Position numbers and translations under genes: made by a program. The notes beneath the pieces were generated by a model, which was given only the letters and a program-made list of their open reading frames with translations, searched no databases and was not told where the DNA came from. This document shows, piece by piece, positions 34,530 through 43,717 of a stretch of DNA of 64,000 bases (positions are counted from its first letter, which is position 1; each line of letters starts with the position of its first letter). The stretch spans positions 124,001 through 188,000 of the forward strand of contig JBMNPJ010000001.1 of the NCBI GenBank assembly GCA_050943535.1, written 5' to 3'. This DNA comes from Massiliimalia sp050943535 (lineage in GTDB: Bacteria; Bacillota; Clostridia; Oscillospirales; Ruminococcaceae).

Positions 34530-35202
34530 GATATTTTCTTCTCCCTTTTTCGGGATTACTCTTTGCATTTTGACCTATGAATTTGGTTTGTGGCTGAACC
34601 GCAAACTGAAAACTCCAGTGGCAAATCCTCTTTTGATTGCCATTGTTCTGGTAATTGTGATTCTTCAGCTGTTTCACATTCCGCTGTCAGATTTTAATCA
34701 GGGCGGGGATTTTATCGCCATGTTCCTGGCACCTGCCACCGCTTCTTTGGCACTGTCCATTTACAGTCAGTATGATAAGCTGAAAGCAAATCTCATCCCG
34801 ATTCTGGCAGGTTCTGCGGTGGGTAGTCTGGTTTCTATGGGGAGTGTTTACGGAATGTGTCGTTTGTTCCGTCTGGATGAAAAATTAACGGTTTCCATGC
34901 TTCCAAAATCTGTAACAACACCGATTGCCATGGAAATTACTGCACAAAATGGCGGTCTGGTTCCAGTGACTGTAGCGGCAGTGGTGATCACCGGGATTAT
35001 GGGTGCGATGCTGGCTCCGCTGTTTATTAAAGTATTTCGGGTGAAAAATCCGGTAGAGGCCGGAGTTGCTATCGGTACCTGCAGTCATGCATTGGGAACC
35101 ACCAAAGCAGTGGAATTAGGGGAAGTAGAAGGTGCCATGAGCGGTATTGCCATCGGTACCGCAGGACTGATGACGGTGTTATTTTCCCTGTTTTTGTTTT
35201 GA
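34522..35202 (+). CDS. lrgB: LrgB/CidB family membrane protein
   Basis: A 226-residue polytopic partner of LrgA. Family signatures are MLPKSVTTPIAMEI near residue 133 and GVAIGTCSHALGTTKA near 180. The start lies inside the last codons of lrgA (8-nt overlap), so the two are translated together. No LytSR-type regulator is adjacent. Confidence 0.92.
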   Translation: MSEIFSSPFFGITLCILTYEFGLWLNRKLKTPVANPLLIAIVLVIVILQLFHIPLSDFNQGGDFIAMFLAPATASLALSIYSQYDKLKANLIPILAGSAVGSLVSMGSVYGMCRLFRLDEKLTVSMLPKSVTTPIAMEITAQNGGLVPVTVAAVVITGIMGAMLAPLFIKVFRVKNPVEAGVAIGTCSHALGTTKAVELGEVEGAMSGIAIGTAGLMTVLFSLFLF

Positions 35203-35265
35203 ATTCATAACAGCGGTGCTGTTTTTTTATAAAAATTATCTATTTTATGGAATTTAAAAAAAACC

Positions 35266-35294
35266 TTGTAATTTCCATTGGGATATGGTATTAT
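35266..35294 (+). promoter_or_regulatory. Sigma-A promoter for rplS
   Basis: TTGTAA, 17 nt, TATTAT. Leader of about 147 nt precedes rplS. Confidence 0.8.
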
Positions 35295-35300
35295 ATATAG

Positions 35301-35440
35301 GCATTTAGTGTGCCGCCGGGCAGTCTGATTATCAGGCTGGTTCTGGTGGGGATTAATTGTAGTGCGCAGCAATGCGCTACCACTTTTAAAGCGGGCAGTC
35401 CTCTGCCATGATTGGGCATGAATGTCTGAAAACTAGGAGG
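35301..35440 (+). promoter_or_regulatory. rplS leader, possible L19 autoregulatory RNA
   Basis: A long leader with GC-rich segments able to pair (GCCGCCGGGCAG, CAGGCTGG, GTAGTGCGCAGCAATGCGCTAC). GTAG-TGCGCA-GCAA-TGCGC-TAC forms a clear hairpin near 35358-35380. Firmicutes often carry an L19 leader here, but I cannot confirm a match to that family. Confidence 0.35.
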
Positions 35441-35447
35441 AAAAAAT

Positions 35448-35792
35448 ATGGACGCATTAAAATTGATCAGCAATCCAAGTCTGAAAACCGAAGTTCCTGC
35501 ATTTAACGTTGGTGACACTGTAAAAGTTCACTGCAAAATCCAGGAAGGTGACAAATCCAGAATCCAGGTATTTGAAGGTACTGTAATTGCGAAAAAACAC
35601 GGTGGTGTAAACGAAACCTTTACTGTTCGTCGTCTGGCTTACGGATGCGGTATCGAAAGAGTATTCCCACTGCATTCTCCAAACGTTGCAAAAGTAGAAG
35701 TAGTAAGAACCGGTCGTGTACGCAGAAGCAAACTGTACTACCTGCGTGACAGAGTTGGTAAAGCTGCAAAAGTTAAAGAAAAAATCGGCTAA
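35448..35792 (+). CDS. rplS: Large-subunit ribosomal protein L19
   Basis: 114 residues, full family length, with FNVGDTVKVHCKI near residue 20, QVFEGTVIAKKHGG near 42, and the C-terminal RRSKLYYLRDRVGKAAKV. Strong AGGAGG precedes the ATG. Codon use is that of a highly expressed gene. Own promoter upstream and a terminator at 35803. Confidence 0.98.
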   Translation: MDALKLISNPSLKTEVPAFNVGDTVKVHCKIQEGDKSRIQVFEGTVIAKKHGGVNETFTVRRLAYGCGIERVFPLHSPNVAKVEVVRTGRVRRSKLYYLRDRVGKAAKVKEKIG

Positions 35793-35802
35793 AAGCGGTA
35801 AG

Positions 35803-35830
35803 GAAAGGACGGTTTCGACTGTCCTTTTTT
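35803..35830 (+). terminator. Intrinsic terminator after rplS
   Basis: AAAGGACGGT-TTCG-ACTGTCCTTT stem with a UUCG tetraloop and T-run. Confidence 0.92.
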
Positions 35831-35903
35831 GCTTTTTAAGACAATTATTTGAAAAGATCCGCTAAAGCAGTCTTAAAGTTTGAAACATAAAGGAGGTATG
35901 GTG

Positions 35904-36506
35904 ATGACGGCAGAACAAAAACAAAGCCAGGCACCATTGACACAGGAAGAAAAAGCGCGCATTAAGAAAAAATTATCCCATTATGAAATCCGGGATTGGG
36001 CAGAAGCGCTTTTGATTGCCGGAACAATCGTGGTGTTTGTGCTGCTGTTTATCGGTCAGATGGTTGTGGTAAGCGGCGAGTCTATGGAGCCGAATTTTCA
36101 TACCAATGAACGGCTGTTTGCTTGGTCCAGTTTTGGAGAATTGGAACGCAATGACGTGGTTTGCATTAAACGGGATGGGGAAGATCCCTTGATTAAACGA
36201 GTGATTGCCACAGAAGGCCAGACCGTGGATATTGACACCCAGGCCGGAGTCGTGTATGTGGACGGGGTAGCATTGGAAGAATCCTTTACCCTGGAACCAA
36301 CCTATACAGACGGAAATTCTCCTATGACGGAAAGCATCGGTTTTCCTGCTACTGTTCCGGAAGACTGCGTTTTTGTTATGGGTGACAACCGAAATAATTC
36401 TTTGGACAGCCGTTTTGAAGAAGTGGGGATGATCCCATTGGATCATGTGTTTGGCAAAGTGGCGTTTCGGTTATATCCCTTTGACCAGATAGGACCTGTA
36501 GAATAA
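35904..36506 (+). CDS. lepB: Signal peptidase I
   Basis: Membrane serine protease that removes signal peptides. 200 residues from the ATG at 35904, 6 nt after AAGGAGGT (an ATG at 35898 is too close). One N-terminal membrane segment near residues 35-55, catalytic Ser in VVSGESMEP near 61, Lys in PLIKRVIATEGQ near 100, and the box E motif GDNRNNSLDSR near 164. First gene of a ribosome/growth cluster with rbgA and rnhB downstream. Confidence 0.95.
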   Translation: MTAEQKQSQAPLTQEEKARIKKKLSHYEIRDWAEALLIAGTIVVFVLLFIGQMVVVSGESMEPNFHTNERLFAWSSFGELERNDVVCIKRDGEDPLIKRVIATEGQTVDIDTQAGVVYVDGVALEESFTLEPTYTDGNSPMTESIGFPATVPEDCVFVMGDNRNNSLDSRFEEVGMIPLDHVFGKVAFRLYPFDQIGPVE

Positions 36507-36540
36507 GCAGTTGGATTAATAAGAGAAAAGGAGAAACGAT

Positions 36541-37410
36541 ATGTTAGAAGCGCCATCCATCCAGTGGTTTCCGGGGCATATGGCGAAAACCAGAAAACTG
36601 ATTACCGAAAATTTAAAGATGGTTGATCTGGTGCTGGAAATCGCAGATGCTCGGATTCCTCAAAGCAGCCGAAATCCGGAACTTTCCAAATGGCTGAACA
36701 ATAAACCAAGAATTCTTATGCTCAATAAAGCGGACTCTGCTGACCCGAATGCCACACAGGCTTGGCTTAATCAATATCGCAATCAGGGGATTGCAGCACT
36801 GGCATGCGACTGCCGCAGCGGAAAAGGACTAAATCGCTTTGTGCCGCTGGTACATCAGGTGTTGGCAGATTTGCTGGAACGTCGCAGACAAAAAGGGCTG
36901 GTTGGCCGTCCAATTCGGATTATGGTGGTGGGGATCCCCAATGTGGGAAAATCCTCTTTCATCAACCGGATGGCAGGTTCCAAGTGTGCCAAGGTAGAGG
37001 ACCGTCCAGGGGTTACCCGTACGAAACAATGGGTAAACATTGGTTCAGGCATGGAACTTTTGGATATGCCGGGGGTTTTGTGGCCCAAGTTTGAAGATGC
37101 TTCTGTGGGGGAAAAACTGGCTTTTACCGGAGCGGTCAAGGATGATGTCATTGACACAGAACTGCTGGCTATGCGCCTGTTAGCTTTTCTGCGCCGGGAA
37201 TATCCCCATACCATTGAAGAACGGTTTAAATTGGCTGGTACGGATTATCAGGAACTGGAAGAATACGACCTTTTGGAACTGGTAGGACGCAAACGGGGAA
37301 TGCTTATTTCCGGTGGTCAGGTCAATACAGAACGGGCAGCGGCAACTGTATTGGATGAATACCGCGGCGGTAAACTGGGACGTCTGACTTTTGACTGGCC
37401 TCAGAACTGA
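36541..37410 (+). CDS. rbgA: Ribosome biogenesis GTPase YlqF/RbgA
   Basis: Circularly permuted GTPase needed for late 50S assembly. 289 residues. G motifs are in permuted order: LNKAD (G4) near residue 60, GIPNVGKSSFINR (G1) near 130-142, GVTRTKQW (G2) near 158 and DMPGVLWPK (G3) near 176, after the N-terminal FPGHMAKTRK. Next to rplS and lepB as in Bacillus; L19-containing 50S particles are its substrate. Confidence 0.95.
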   Translation: MLEAPSIQWFPGHMAKTRKLITENLKMVDLVLEIADARIPQSSRNPELSKWLNNKPRILMLNKADSADPNATQAWLNQYRNQGIAALACDCRSGKGLNRFVPLVHQVLADLLERRRQKGLVGRPIRIMVVGIPNVGKSSFINRMAGSKCAKVEDRPGVTRTKQWVNIGSGMELLDMPGVLWPKFEDASVGEKLAFTGAVKDDVIDTELLAMRLLAFLRREYPHTIEERFKLAGTDYQELEEYDLLELVGRKRGMLISGGQVNTERAAATVLDEYRGGKLGRLTFDWPQN

Positions 37411-37473
37411 TATAGCAGATACTTTGATGTTTGGGGGTGGCAGAATGCCGCCCCTTTAGATTTAGGAGGACAT

Positions 37474-38094
37474 ATGACCATTTTTGAATTTGACCGCAAT
37501 CAGTTTTGCGACTGCTTTTGCGGTGTAGATGAGGCCGGAAGAGGTCCTTTAGCAGGAGACGTGTATGCGGCGGCGGTGATTCTGCCAGAAGACTGCATCA
37601 TTGAAGGGCTGAACGACTCGAAAAAACTGACGGAAAAAAAGCGGGAAGCCTTGTTTTTGGAAATCCAGGAAAAAGCGGTGGATTACTGCATTGCTACGGC
37701 AACAGTTGCGGAGATTGAGGAATACAATATTTTAAAAGCTACTTTTCTGGCTATGAGACGGGCAGTAGATGGGTTAAAAATAAAACCGCAAAGGGTGTTG
37801 GTAGACGGAAACCGGGATCCGGGACTGGATTATCCCACCCGCTGTATTGTAAAAGGGGATGCAACTTCTGCCAGCATTGCAGCAGCTTCTATTTTGGCGA
37901 AAGTAGCACGGGACCATTATATGGAGCAGGTAGCACGGGATTACCCGCAGTACCTGTTTGAAAAGCATAAAGGATATGGAACCAAACTCCACTATGAAAA
38001 GCTGGACGAATATGGAGAAAGTCCGGTCCACCGCCACAGCTTTTTGAAAAAATATTACGCTCAGAAAGAATCTGCTGACAGCACAAAAAAATAG
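37474..38094 (+). CDS. rnhB: Ribonuclease HII
   Basis: Removes ribonucleotides from DNA-RNA hybrids. 206 residues. Catalytic acidic residues are visible in GVDEAGRGPLAG (DE near 19-20), DGN near 110 and the KGDATSASIAAASILAKVARD segment. TTAGGAGGACAT precedes the ATG. Directly followed by yraN, the usual order. Confidence 0.96.
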   Translation: MTIFEFDRNQFCDCFCGVDEAGRGPLAGDVYAAAVILPEDCIIEGLNDSKKLTEKKREALFLEIQEKAVDYCIATATVAEIEEYNILKATFLAMRRAVDGLKIKPQRVLVDGNRDPGLDYPTRCIVKGDATSASIAAASILAKVARDHYMEQVARDYPQYLFEKHKGYGTKLHYEKLDEYGESPVHRHSFLKKYYAQKESADSTKK

Positions 38095-38114
38095 GCAGGG
38101 CAGGGGAAAATCTG

Positions 38115-38432
38115 GTGGCATCATGGCTCCAAAAACAGGGAGCTGTGATTTTAGAGCGCAACTACAGCTGCCGTTTCGGAGAGCTGGATATTATCGCACA
38201 AAAAGGAGAATATCTTTTGTTTGTGGAGGTAAAAACCAGAACTCTGCAAAGCGCTTTTTACCCTGCCGGAGCAGCGGTAACGGCGGCAAAACGAAAAAAA
38301 TTAATCTTGGCAGCACAGTCTTATTGTCAGGAACATGTTAGTTCACTTCAGCCTCGGTTTGATGTGGCAGAAGTGTATGTTTGTCCGGACAAAAAGGCGC
38401 GGTTAAACTATATGGAAAATGCATTCGAATAA
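38115..38432 (+). CDS. YraN family (UPF0102) nuclease-like protein
   Basis: A 105-residue protein of the restriction-endonuclease-like fold, with ERNYSCRFGELDIIA and FVEVKTRT matching the family catalytic D-ExK pattern. It starts with GTG, with CAGGGG 8 nt upstream. The family normally begins about ten residues earlier with a G..GE..A motif. Here that motif (IGRAGENLVA) is encoded in frame just upstream, but no ATG, GTG or TTG precedes it after the in-frame TGA at 38076. So either a short protein or an unusual AUA start at 38091 is used. Confidence 0.8.
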   Translation: MASWLQKQGAVILERNYSCRFGELDIIAQKGEYLLFVEVKTRTLQSAFYPAGAAVTAAKRKKLILAAQSYCQEHVSSLQPRFDVAEVYVCPDKKARLNYMENAFE

Positions 38433-38481
38433 GAATACCGGAATATAGAACGGTTTCATCGGGAAAGGAATGACAGCAGGC

Positions 38482-39414
38482 ATGAAAGTATTTGATTTGC
38501 ATTGTGATACCCTGTGTACCTGCGAGGAAAAGCAGGCAGTATTGAGAAAGAATGAACTTCAGCTGGACCTGGAACGGGGTCCCAGACAAGATGGCTGGGT
38601 GCAGACCTTTGCTGTTTGGGTCCCGGATCAGTATCGGGGAGAAGCGGCATGGGAGTATACCGAAAAGCACCACAGCAGGTTTTTGGAAGAACTGAAGCAA
38701 AACGAAGATTGGATGTACCGGTACTTTGGCCAGGAGCCAGAACCGGGAAAATGCGGCAGCCTGTTTGCCATTGAGGGCGGTGCTGCCATAGGAGGAAACC
38801 TGGATCGGCTTGACACTTTGCAGGATTGGGGCACAGCATTTATTACCCTGACATGGAACGGGGATAATGAACTTGCCTCTGGAGTAGGAGGAAGCGGCGG
38901 CGGTTTGACTCCTTTGGGCCGGCAGGCAGTGAAAGAAATGGAACGGCTCTCTATCATACCGGATGTATCTCATCTGAATGAAAAAGGGTTCTGGCAGGTA
39001 GAAGAACTTTGTCAAAAACCGTTTATTGCCACCCATTCCAATGCCCGGTCAGTATTTGATCATCCCCGGAATTTAAAGGACGACCAAATCCGTGCCATCA
39101 TTGCCCGGAAGGGATTGATTGGACTGAACTTTTTCCCCATGTTTGTAGCAGAAGGGGAGGATTATAAACCGGAACAGCTGATTCGTCATGCAGAGCATAT
39201 TCTCAATCTGGGAGGAGAATCAGTGCTGGCTTTGGGCAGTGATTTTGACGGCGCCAGCATGCCTTCCTTCATTTATGATGTAAAAGGACTTGCGAATCTA
39301 TATGAAAGTATGGTAAAATACTTCCATGAACCATTAGCAAATCAGATTTTCTTTGGAAATGCTCATCGGTTTTTTAAAGAAAATCTGTCATCCCGTTTTT
39401 CCTGCTGTCAATGA
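38482..39414 (+). CDS. Membrane dipeptidase (peptidase M19 family)
   Basis: A zinc dipeptidase of the renal dipeptidase family; 310 residues from the ATG at 38482 (AAAGGA 12 nt upstream; ATG 38470 is closer but abuts it). Metal motifs: FDLHCDTL at the start, FAIEGG near 93, DVSHLNEKGFW near 160, PFIATHSNARS near 180 and GSDFDGA near 255. No signal peptide, so it is cytosolic here. Likely acts on dipeptides. Followed 80 nt later by thrC. Confidence 0.9.
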   Translation: MKVFDLHCDTLCTCEEKQAVLRKNELQLDLERGPRQDGWVQTFAVWVPDQYRGEAAWEYTEKHHSRFLEELKQNEDWMYRYFGQEPEPGKCGSLFAIEGGAAIGGNLDRLDTLQDWGTAFITLTWNGDNELASGVGGSGGGLTPLGRQAVKEMERLSIIPDVSHLNEKGFWQVEELCQKPFIATHSNARSVFDHPRNLKDDQIRAIIARKGLIGLNFFPMFVAEGEDYKPEQLIRHAEHILNLGGESVLALGSDFDGASMPSFIYDVKGLANLYESMVKYFHEPLANQIFFGNAHRFFKENLSSRFSCCQ

Positions 39415-39496
39415 GTTTTGGAAAAAGGGTCTATGGCTGTTCAAGGGGTATTTTGTTGGAACAGGGAAACCATAAAATTGAGAGGGGAACAAAACC

Positions 39497-40990
39497 ATGT
39501 TGTATCACAGCACACGAAATGAGAAAGAAACGGTCACTGCGGCACAGGCAATCAGCCAGGGGATTTCTCCGGAAGGCGGTCTGTTTGTTCCGGAAACACT
39601 GCCGAAACTGGATGAAAAAACACTGTATGAACTGGCAGACAAATCTTATGTAGAGCGGGCAAAATATGTTTTGGGGAAATTTTTGACTGACTTTACAGAA
39701 GAAGAAGTTGCCTACTGTGCAGAAAACGCTTATACAGATCAAAAATTTGATACAGATCAAATTGCGGAAATTTCCAAACTTTGTTCTGATACGTATATGC
39801 TGGAACTTTGGCATGGACCAACCTGCGCGTTTAAAGATATGGCGCTGCAGATTTTGCCTTACCTTTTGACAGTTTCTGCGAAAAAAGCTGTAAAAGATAA
39901 AAAGATTGTTATTTTGGTAGCCACCAGTGGTGACACTGGAAAAGCTGCATTGGAAGGCTTTAAAGATGTACCAGGAACACAGATGCTGGTATTTTATCCG
40001 GAAGATGGGGTATCTGCTATGCAGAAACGTCAGATGACTACCCAGGAAGGAAATAATGTTGCAGTTTGTGCCATCAAAGGGAATTTTGATGATGCTCAGA
40101 CCGGAGTAAAACAGATTTTCACCGATGCCAAGGTAGTAGAAAAATTGGGAGAAAACGGCATGATGTTTTCTTCTGCAAACTCCATTAACTGGGGACGTTT
40201 GCTGCCACAGATTATTTACTATGTTTCTTCTTATTGCCAGCTGGTAAAAGACGGAGAACTTAAGATGAGTGAAAAGCTCAACGTTGTTGTTCCTACCGGC
40301 AATTTTGGAAATATTCTGGCAGCATATTATGCAAAGAAAATGGGTGTGCCGCTGGGAAAACTCATTTGTGCATCTAATGCCAACAATGTACTGACTGATT
40401 TTATCAGAACCGGTACCTATGATCGGAATCGTCCGTTCCATGCTACCATTTCTCCATCTATGGATATTTTGATTTCTTCTAACCTGGAACGTCTTTTATA
40501 TGACCTGTCCGGCTGTGATGAAGAAAAAATCCGTCAGTGGTTTGCCTCTTTGTCAAAAGAAGGCAAGTACACAGTGGATGATTCTGTCAAAGCAAAACTG
40601 GATGCAGAATTTTACGCTGGATGCTGCGATGACCAGCAAACCAAAGAGACCATCCATCATATTTTTGAAACCTATTCTTATCTGTGCGATACTCATACAG
40701 CAGTCGCTGTTAAGGTGGCAGAAGAATACCGAGAAGCAACCGGAGACCATACCAAAACTTTGATTGCTTCTACAGCTAGCCCATATAAATTTGCCGGTCA
40801 TGTACTGTCTTCTATTTCTGAGAATGTACCGGAAGATGATTACGATCAGCTGGAAGCATTGGAAAAGGTGTCTGGAGTCACTGCTCCTGCACCGCTGGTA
40901 GCGCTGAAAGAAAAACCAGTACGCTTTACCGGCTCTATCTGCAAAGAAGAGATGGAACATACTGTAATGGAAATGCTTGGCTTAGCATAA
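39497..40990 (+). CDS. thrC: Threonine synthase
   Basis: PLP enzyme converting O-phosphohomoserine to threonine. 497 residues, the long class also found in yeast. N-terminal motif YHSTRNEKETVTAAQAISQG, the PLP Lys in GPTCAFKDMALQ near residue 113, and ATSGDTGKAA near 138. GAGAGGGG precedes the ATG. No hom or thrB nearby. A GC-rich hairpin (40999-41031) follows. Confidence 0.95.
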   Translation: MLYHSTRNEKETVTAAQAISQGISPEGGLFVPETLPKLDEKTLYELADKSYVERAKYVLGKFLTDFTEEEVAYCAENAYTDQKFDTDQIAEISKLCSDTYMLELWHGPTCAFKDMALQILPYLLTVSAKKAVKDKKIVILVATSGDTGKAALEGFKDVPGTQMLVFYPEDGVSAMQKRQMTTQEGNNVAVCAIKGNFDDAQTGVKQIFTDAKVVEKLGENGMMFSSANSINWGRLLPQIIYYVSSYCQLVKDGELKMSEKLNVVVPTGNFGNILAAYYAKKMGVPLGKLICASNANNVLTDFIRTGTYDRNRPFHATISPSMDILISSNLERLLYDLSGCDEEKIRQWFASLSKEGKYTVDDSVKAKLDAEFYAGCCDDQQTKETIHHIFETYSYLCDTHTAVAVKVAEEYREATGDHTKTLIASTASPYKFAGHVLSSISENVPEDDYDQLEALEKVSGVTAPAPLVALKEKPVRFTGSICKEEMEHTVMEMLGLA

Positions 40991-40998
40991 AATGGATG

Positions 40999-41031
40999 GG
41001 ACTGCCGCGAAGCTCATTCGCAGCAGTCCCA
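40999..41031. terminator. Hairpin after thrC, weak terminator
   Basis: GGGACTGC and GCAGTCCC with GCGAA/TTCGC inside and one mismatch. No clear T-run on either side, so termination is uncertain. It lies between convergent thrC and the DUF1540 gene. Confidence 0.5.
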
Positions 41032-41057
41032 TAGTTTGAGAGAAAAGATTAAAAGAT

Positions 41058-41237
41058 TCAGCCGTTTGTCTGTTCTTTAAAGGACTGGCAGATGGTGTCT
41101 GTGGTGCTTGCCGCATAGGTAGGACCTACCTGGATTTGTTTTGCGGTGCATCCGCAGTGGTGGTTATTGTGAACGCAGTTTTCCACATTGCAGTGAATCC
41201 CACAGATACATTTTTGTTCTGTCTTTTTGCTTGGCAT
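41058..41237 (-). CDS. DUF1540 domain protein
   Basis: A 59-residue protein. Reading the minus strand from the ATG at 41237 gives a Cys/His-rich peptide with KCICGIHCNVENCVHNNHH and a second half CGCTAKQIQVGP ending CQSFKEQ. Cys spacing and the I.V.....A..T.C..F pattern are those of DUF1540, a small putative metal-binding domain frequent in spore-forming Clostridia. GAGGTG lies just upstream of the start. Function unknown. Confidence 0.88.
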   Translation of the reverse strand: MPSKKTEQKCICGIHCNVENCVHNNHHCGCTAKQIQVGPTYAASTTDTICQSFKEQTNG

Positions 41238-41384
41238 GAAAACACCTCATTTGTTTTAAATTGAAGAAAACCTGTTATATGTGATCTTCATTGATTATTT
41301 TTTCACTGGACAGGGAAGAAATGCAAGGATATTTTTGGGTTTTAAACAGCTTGATGCGATTGCGCAAAGCTGGGATAGGAAAGG

Positions 41385-42080
41385 ATGGCGCGTTTGAGTT
41401 TATACACATTAGGAGATTTACATCTTTCTTTGGGAACCGATAAACCCATGGATATTTTTCGGGGATGGGACAATTATGTAACGCTGATTGAAAAGACCTG
41501 GAATCATCTGGTAGCTCCGGAGGATACTGTGGTGGTGCCGGGCGACATTTCCTGGGCAATGAAGCTGGACGAAATCCAGCAGGATTTTGCCTTTATCCAC
41601 AGGTTAAACGGCAGAAAGATTTTGCTCAAAGGCAATCATGATCTTTGGTTTTCCACCAAAAGCAAGGTGGAAAATTATATTGCTCAGCATGGGTTTGACA
41701 GCATCCATATTTTATTTAATAATTCTTATGAATATGAGGATTATGTCCTGTGCGGAACCAGAGGATGGATTAATGAACCGGGAGAAGCGGCAGATAAAAA
41801 AATCCTCAACCGGGAAGCAGGTCGGCTGCGGATGTCCTTGGAAGACGGGAAAAAAACCGGAAAAGAGCCCATTGTGTTTTTGCATTATCCTCCCATTTAT
41901 GGTTCCAATGAGTGCTATGAAATTTTGGATGTGATGCATGAATACGGGGTCAAAAAATGCTATTACGGCCATATTCACGGCAACAGCTGCCAGTGGGCAA
42001 TTAACGGGGAACGGGGCGGCATTGAGTTTCGCCTGGTATCCTGTGATTTTGTTCAGTTTACTCCGGTAAAGGTTCTTTAA
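41385..42080 (+). CDS. Metallophosphoesterase
   Basis: A 231-residue calcineurin-like phosphoesterase. Metal motifs: GDLHLS near residue 10, VPGDISWAM near 49, LKGNHDLWF near 79 and the C-terminal YYGHIHG near 198. It begins at the ATG at 41385, with GGATAGGA upstream; a TTG three codons later (41394) is possible. Substrate unknown; relatives hydrolyse phosphodiesters or nucleotides. Confidence 0.88.
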   Translation: MARLSLYTLGDLHLSLGTDKPMDIFRGWDNYVTLIEKTWNHLVAPEDTVVVPGDISWAMKLDEIQQDFAFIHRLNGRKILLKGNHDLWFSTKSKVENYIAQHGFDSIHILFNNSYEYEDYVLCGTRGWINEPGEAADKKILNREAGRLRMSLEDGKKTGKEPIVFLHYPPIYGSNECYEILDVMHEYGVKKCYYGHIHGNSCQWAINGERGGIEFRLVSCDFVQFTPVKVL

Positions 42081-42178
42081 AATAACGCATCAAAAAGAAT
42101 CGCAGGCGATTTTCTTTTTGTATATCGTGAACAAATTGTAAAAAAGTTAAAAAAATAGTGGAGTTTCCGCGTAGAGTA

Positions 42179-42187
42179 TGATATAAT
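42179..42187 (+). promoter_or_regulatory. Extended -10 promoter for tig
   Basis: TGATATAAT, a perfect TATAAT with TG extension, about 75 nt before tig. The -35 is weak. Confidence 0.6.
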
Positions 42188-42261
42188 CAGTAAGATGTTA
42201 TATTGGGCTTATCAGAAGAAGATATTTTTCGTTTGCCTAATAAAAATTTGGAGGAAGTAAA

Positions 42262-43548
42262 ATGAGCTTAGTAGAAAACAAAAACGTAGAAACCAATAAG
42301 TATGAATTAACGGTTAAAGTTGACGCTGACAAATTTGCTGCGGCAATTGAAAAAGCTTATCGTAAAAACGTTAAAAAAATAGATGTACAGGGTTTCAGAA
42401 AAGGGAAAGCTCCAAGAGCAATTATTGAAAAACTGTATGGCGAAGGCGTTTTCTTTGAAGATGCTATCAATGACCTGTATCCGGCTGCTCTGCAGGAAGC
42501 AATTGAAGAATCCAAACTGGAAGTAGTTGCTCGTCCGGAAGTAGAAGTAAAAGAAGTAAGCAAAGCAGATGGCTTTACCTTTACCGCTCTGTGCGTTGTA
42601 AAACCTGAAGTAACTGTAAAAGATTACAAAGGCATTGAAGTAGAAAAAGAAGTAACTCCAGTAACCGATGAAGATGTTGAAAAACGTCTGCAGGGTATGC
42701 AGGAAAGAAATGCAAGACTGGTTGATATTGACGACCGTGCTTGCGAAAACGGCGATACCGTTGTATTTGACTTTGAAGGTTTTGTAGACGGCGTAGCATT
42801 TGACGGCGGCAAAGCAGAAAAATTCAGCCTGGTTTTGGGCTCTGGCCAGTTTATCCCAGGATTTGAAGATCAGATCTGCGGCAAATCTATCGGTGAAGAA
42901 TTCGATGTAAACGTAACCTTCCCAGAAGATTATCATGCAGAAGAACTGAAAGGCAAAGCTGCTGTATTTAAATGCAAACTGCATGAAATCAAGAAAAAAG
43001 AACTGCCTGCTTTGGATGATGAATTTGCAAAAGACACCAGCGAATTCGATACTTTGGATGAACTGAAAGCAGATATCCGCAAAAAAGCAGAAGAAGCAAA
43101 TGAAAAAGCAGCTTCTGAAGCAGTAGAAAACAAACTGATTGATACTGTTATCGCTAACATGGAAGGCGAAATCCCAGAAGAAATGTACGAAGCAAGAGTA
43201 GACGAAATGATGCAGGATTTTGCTTACCGTCTGCAGAGCCAGGGTCTGGATATGAAAACTTATATGCAGTACACCGGCATGGATGTAGAAGGCTTCCGCA
43301 AATCTTTCCGTGATCAGGCTGAAAAACAGGTTAAGATCCGTCTGGCTCTGGAAAAGATTGTTGAACTGGAAAACATCACTTTGACTGAAGAAGAAATCAA
43401 CGCTCAGTACGAAAAAATGGCAGAAACTTACAAAATGGAAGTAGAACAGCTGAAAAACTTTGTTCCTCACGAAAGCTTTGTAAAAGACCAGGAAGTTTCT
43501 AAAGCAATTGACCTGATCAAAGATTCTGCAAACATTGTTACTAAATAA
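42262..43548 (+). CDS. tig: Trigger factor (ribosome-bound chaperone)
   Basis: Binds L23 at the tunnel exit and chaperones nascent chains. 428 residues: N-terminal ribosome-binding domain with the signature GFRKGKAPR near residue 47, FKBP-type prolyl isomerase domain about 150-240 (GDTVVFDFEGFVDG, GSGQFIPGFE), and a helical C-terminal chaperone domain. Codon use is biased as in highly expressed genes. AGGAAG precedes the ATG. tig-clpP-clpX is a conserved order. Confidence 0.97.
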   Translation: MSLVENKNVETNKYELTVKVDADKFAAAIEKAYRKNVKKIDVQGFRKGKAPRAIIEKLYGEGVFFEDAINDLYPAALQEAIEESKLEVVARPEVEVKEVSKADGFTFTALCVVKPEVTVKDYKGIEVEKEVTPVTDEDVEKRLQGMQERNARLVDIDDRACENGDTVVFDFEGFVDGVAFDGGKAEKFSLVLGSGQFIPGFEDQICGKSIGEEFDVNVTFPEDYHAEELKGKAAVFKCKLHEIKKKELPALDDEFAKDTSEFDTLDELKADIRKKAEEANEKAASEAVENKLIDTVIANMEGEIPEEMYEARVDEMMQDFAYRLQSQGLDMKTYMQYTGMDVEGFRKSFRDQAEKQVKIRLALEKIVELENITLTEEEINAQYEKMAETYKMEVEQLKNFVPHESFVKDQEVSKAIDLIKDSANIVTK

Positions 43549-43594
43549 GAAGCAGAGATTTCTGACAAGATTAGTTTAACCAAATAAAGCGAAA

Positions 43595-43625
43595 TTAGCC
43601 TGTCTGAGCTTTCAGGCAGGCTAAT
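43595..43625 (+). other. Hairpin between tig and clpP
   Basis: TTAGCCTG-CTGA and TCAG-CAGGCTAA form a long stem with one wobble, but no T-run follows. Possibly a processing or partial-termination site separating tig from clpP levels. Confidence 0.45.
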
Positions 43626-43717
43626 TATACTGCTGGGGAAAATGACGAAATATGGATGTTATTTGGCTTTTTCCTCGAAATACACAGAAACAGAAAACGA
43701 AGAAAGGAAGATTTTTT

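Noticed and set aside
42307..43470. 387-codon Phe-rich ORF opposite tig
   Set aside because: An antisense shadow caused by biased codon use of the highly expressed tig gene; no start signals.
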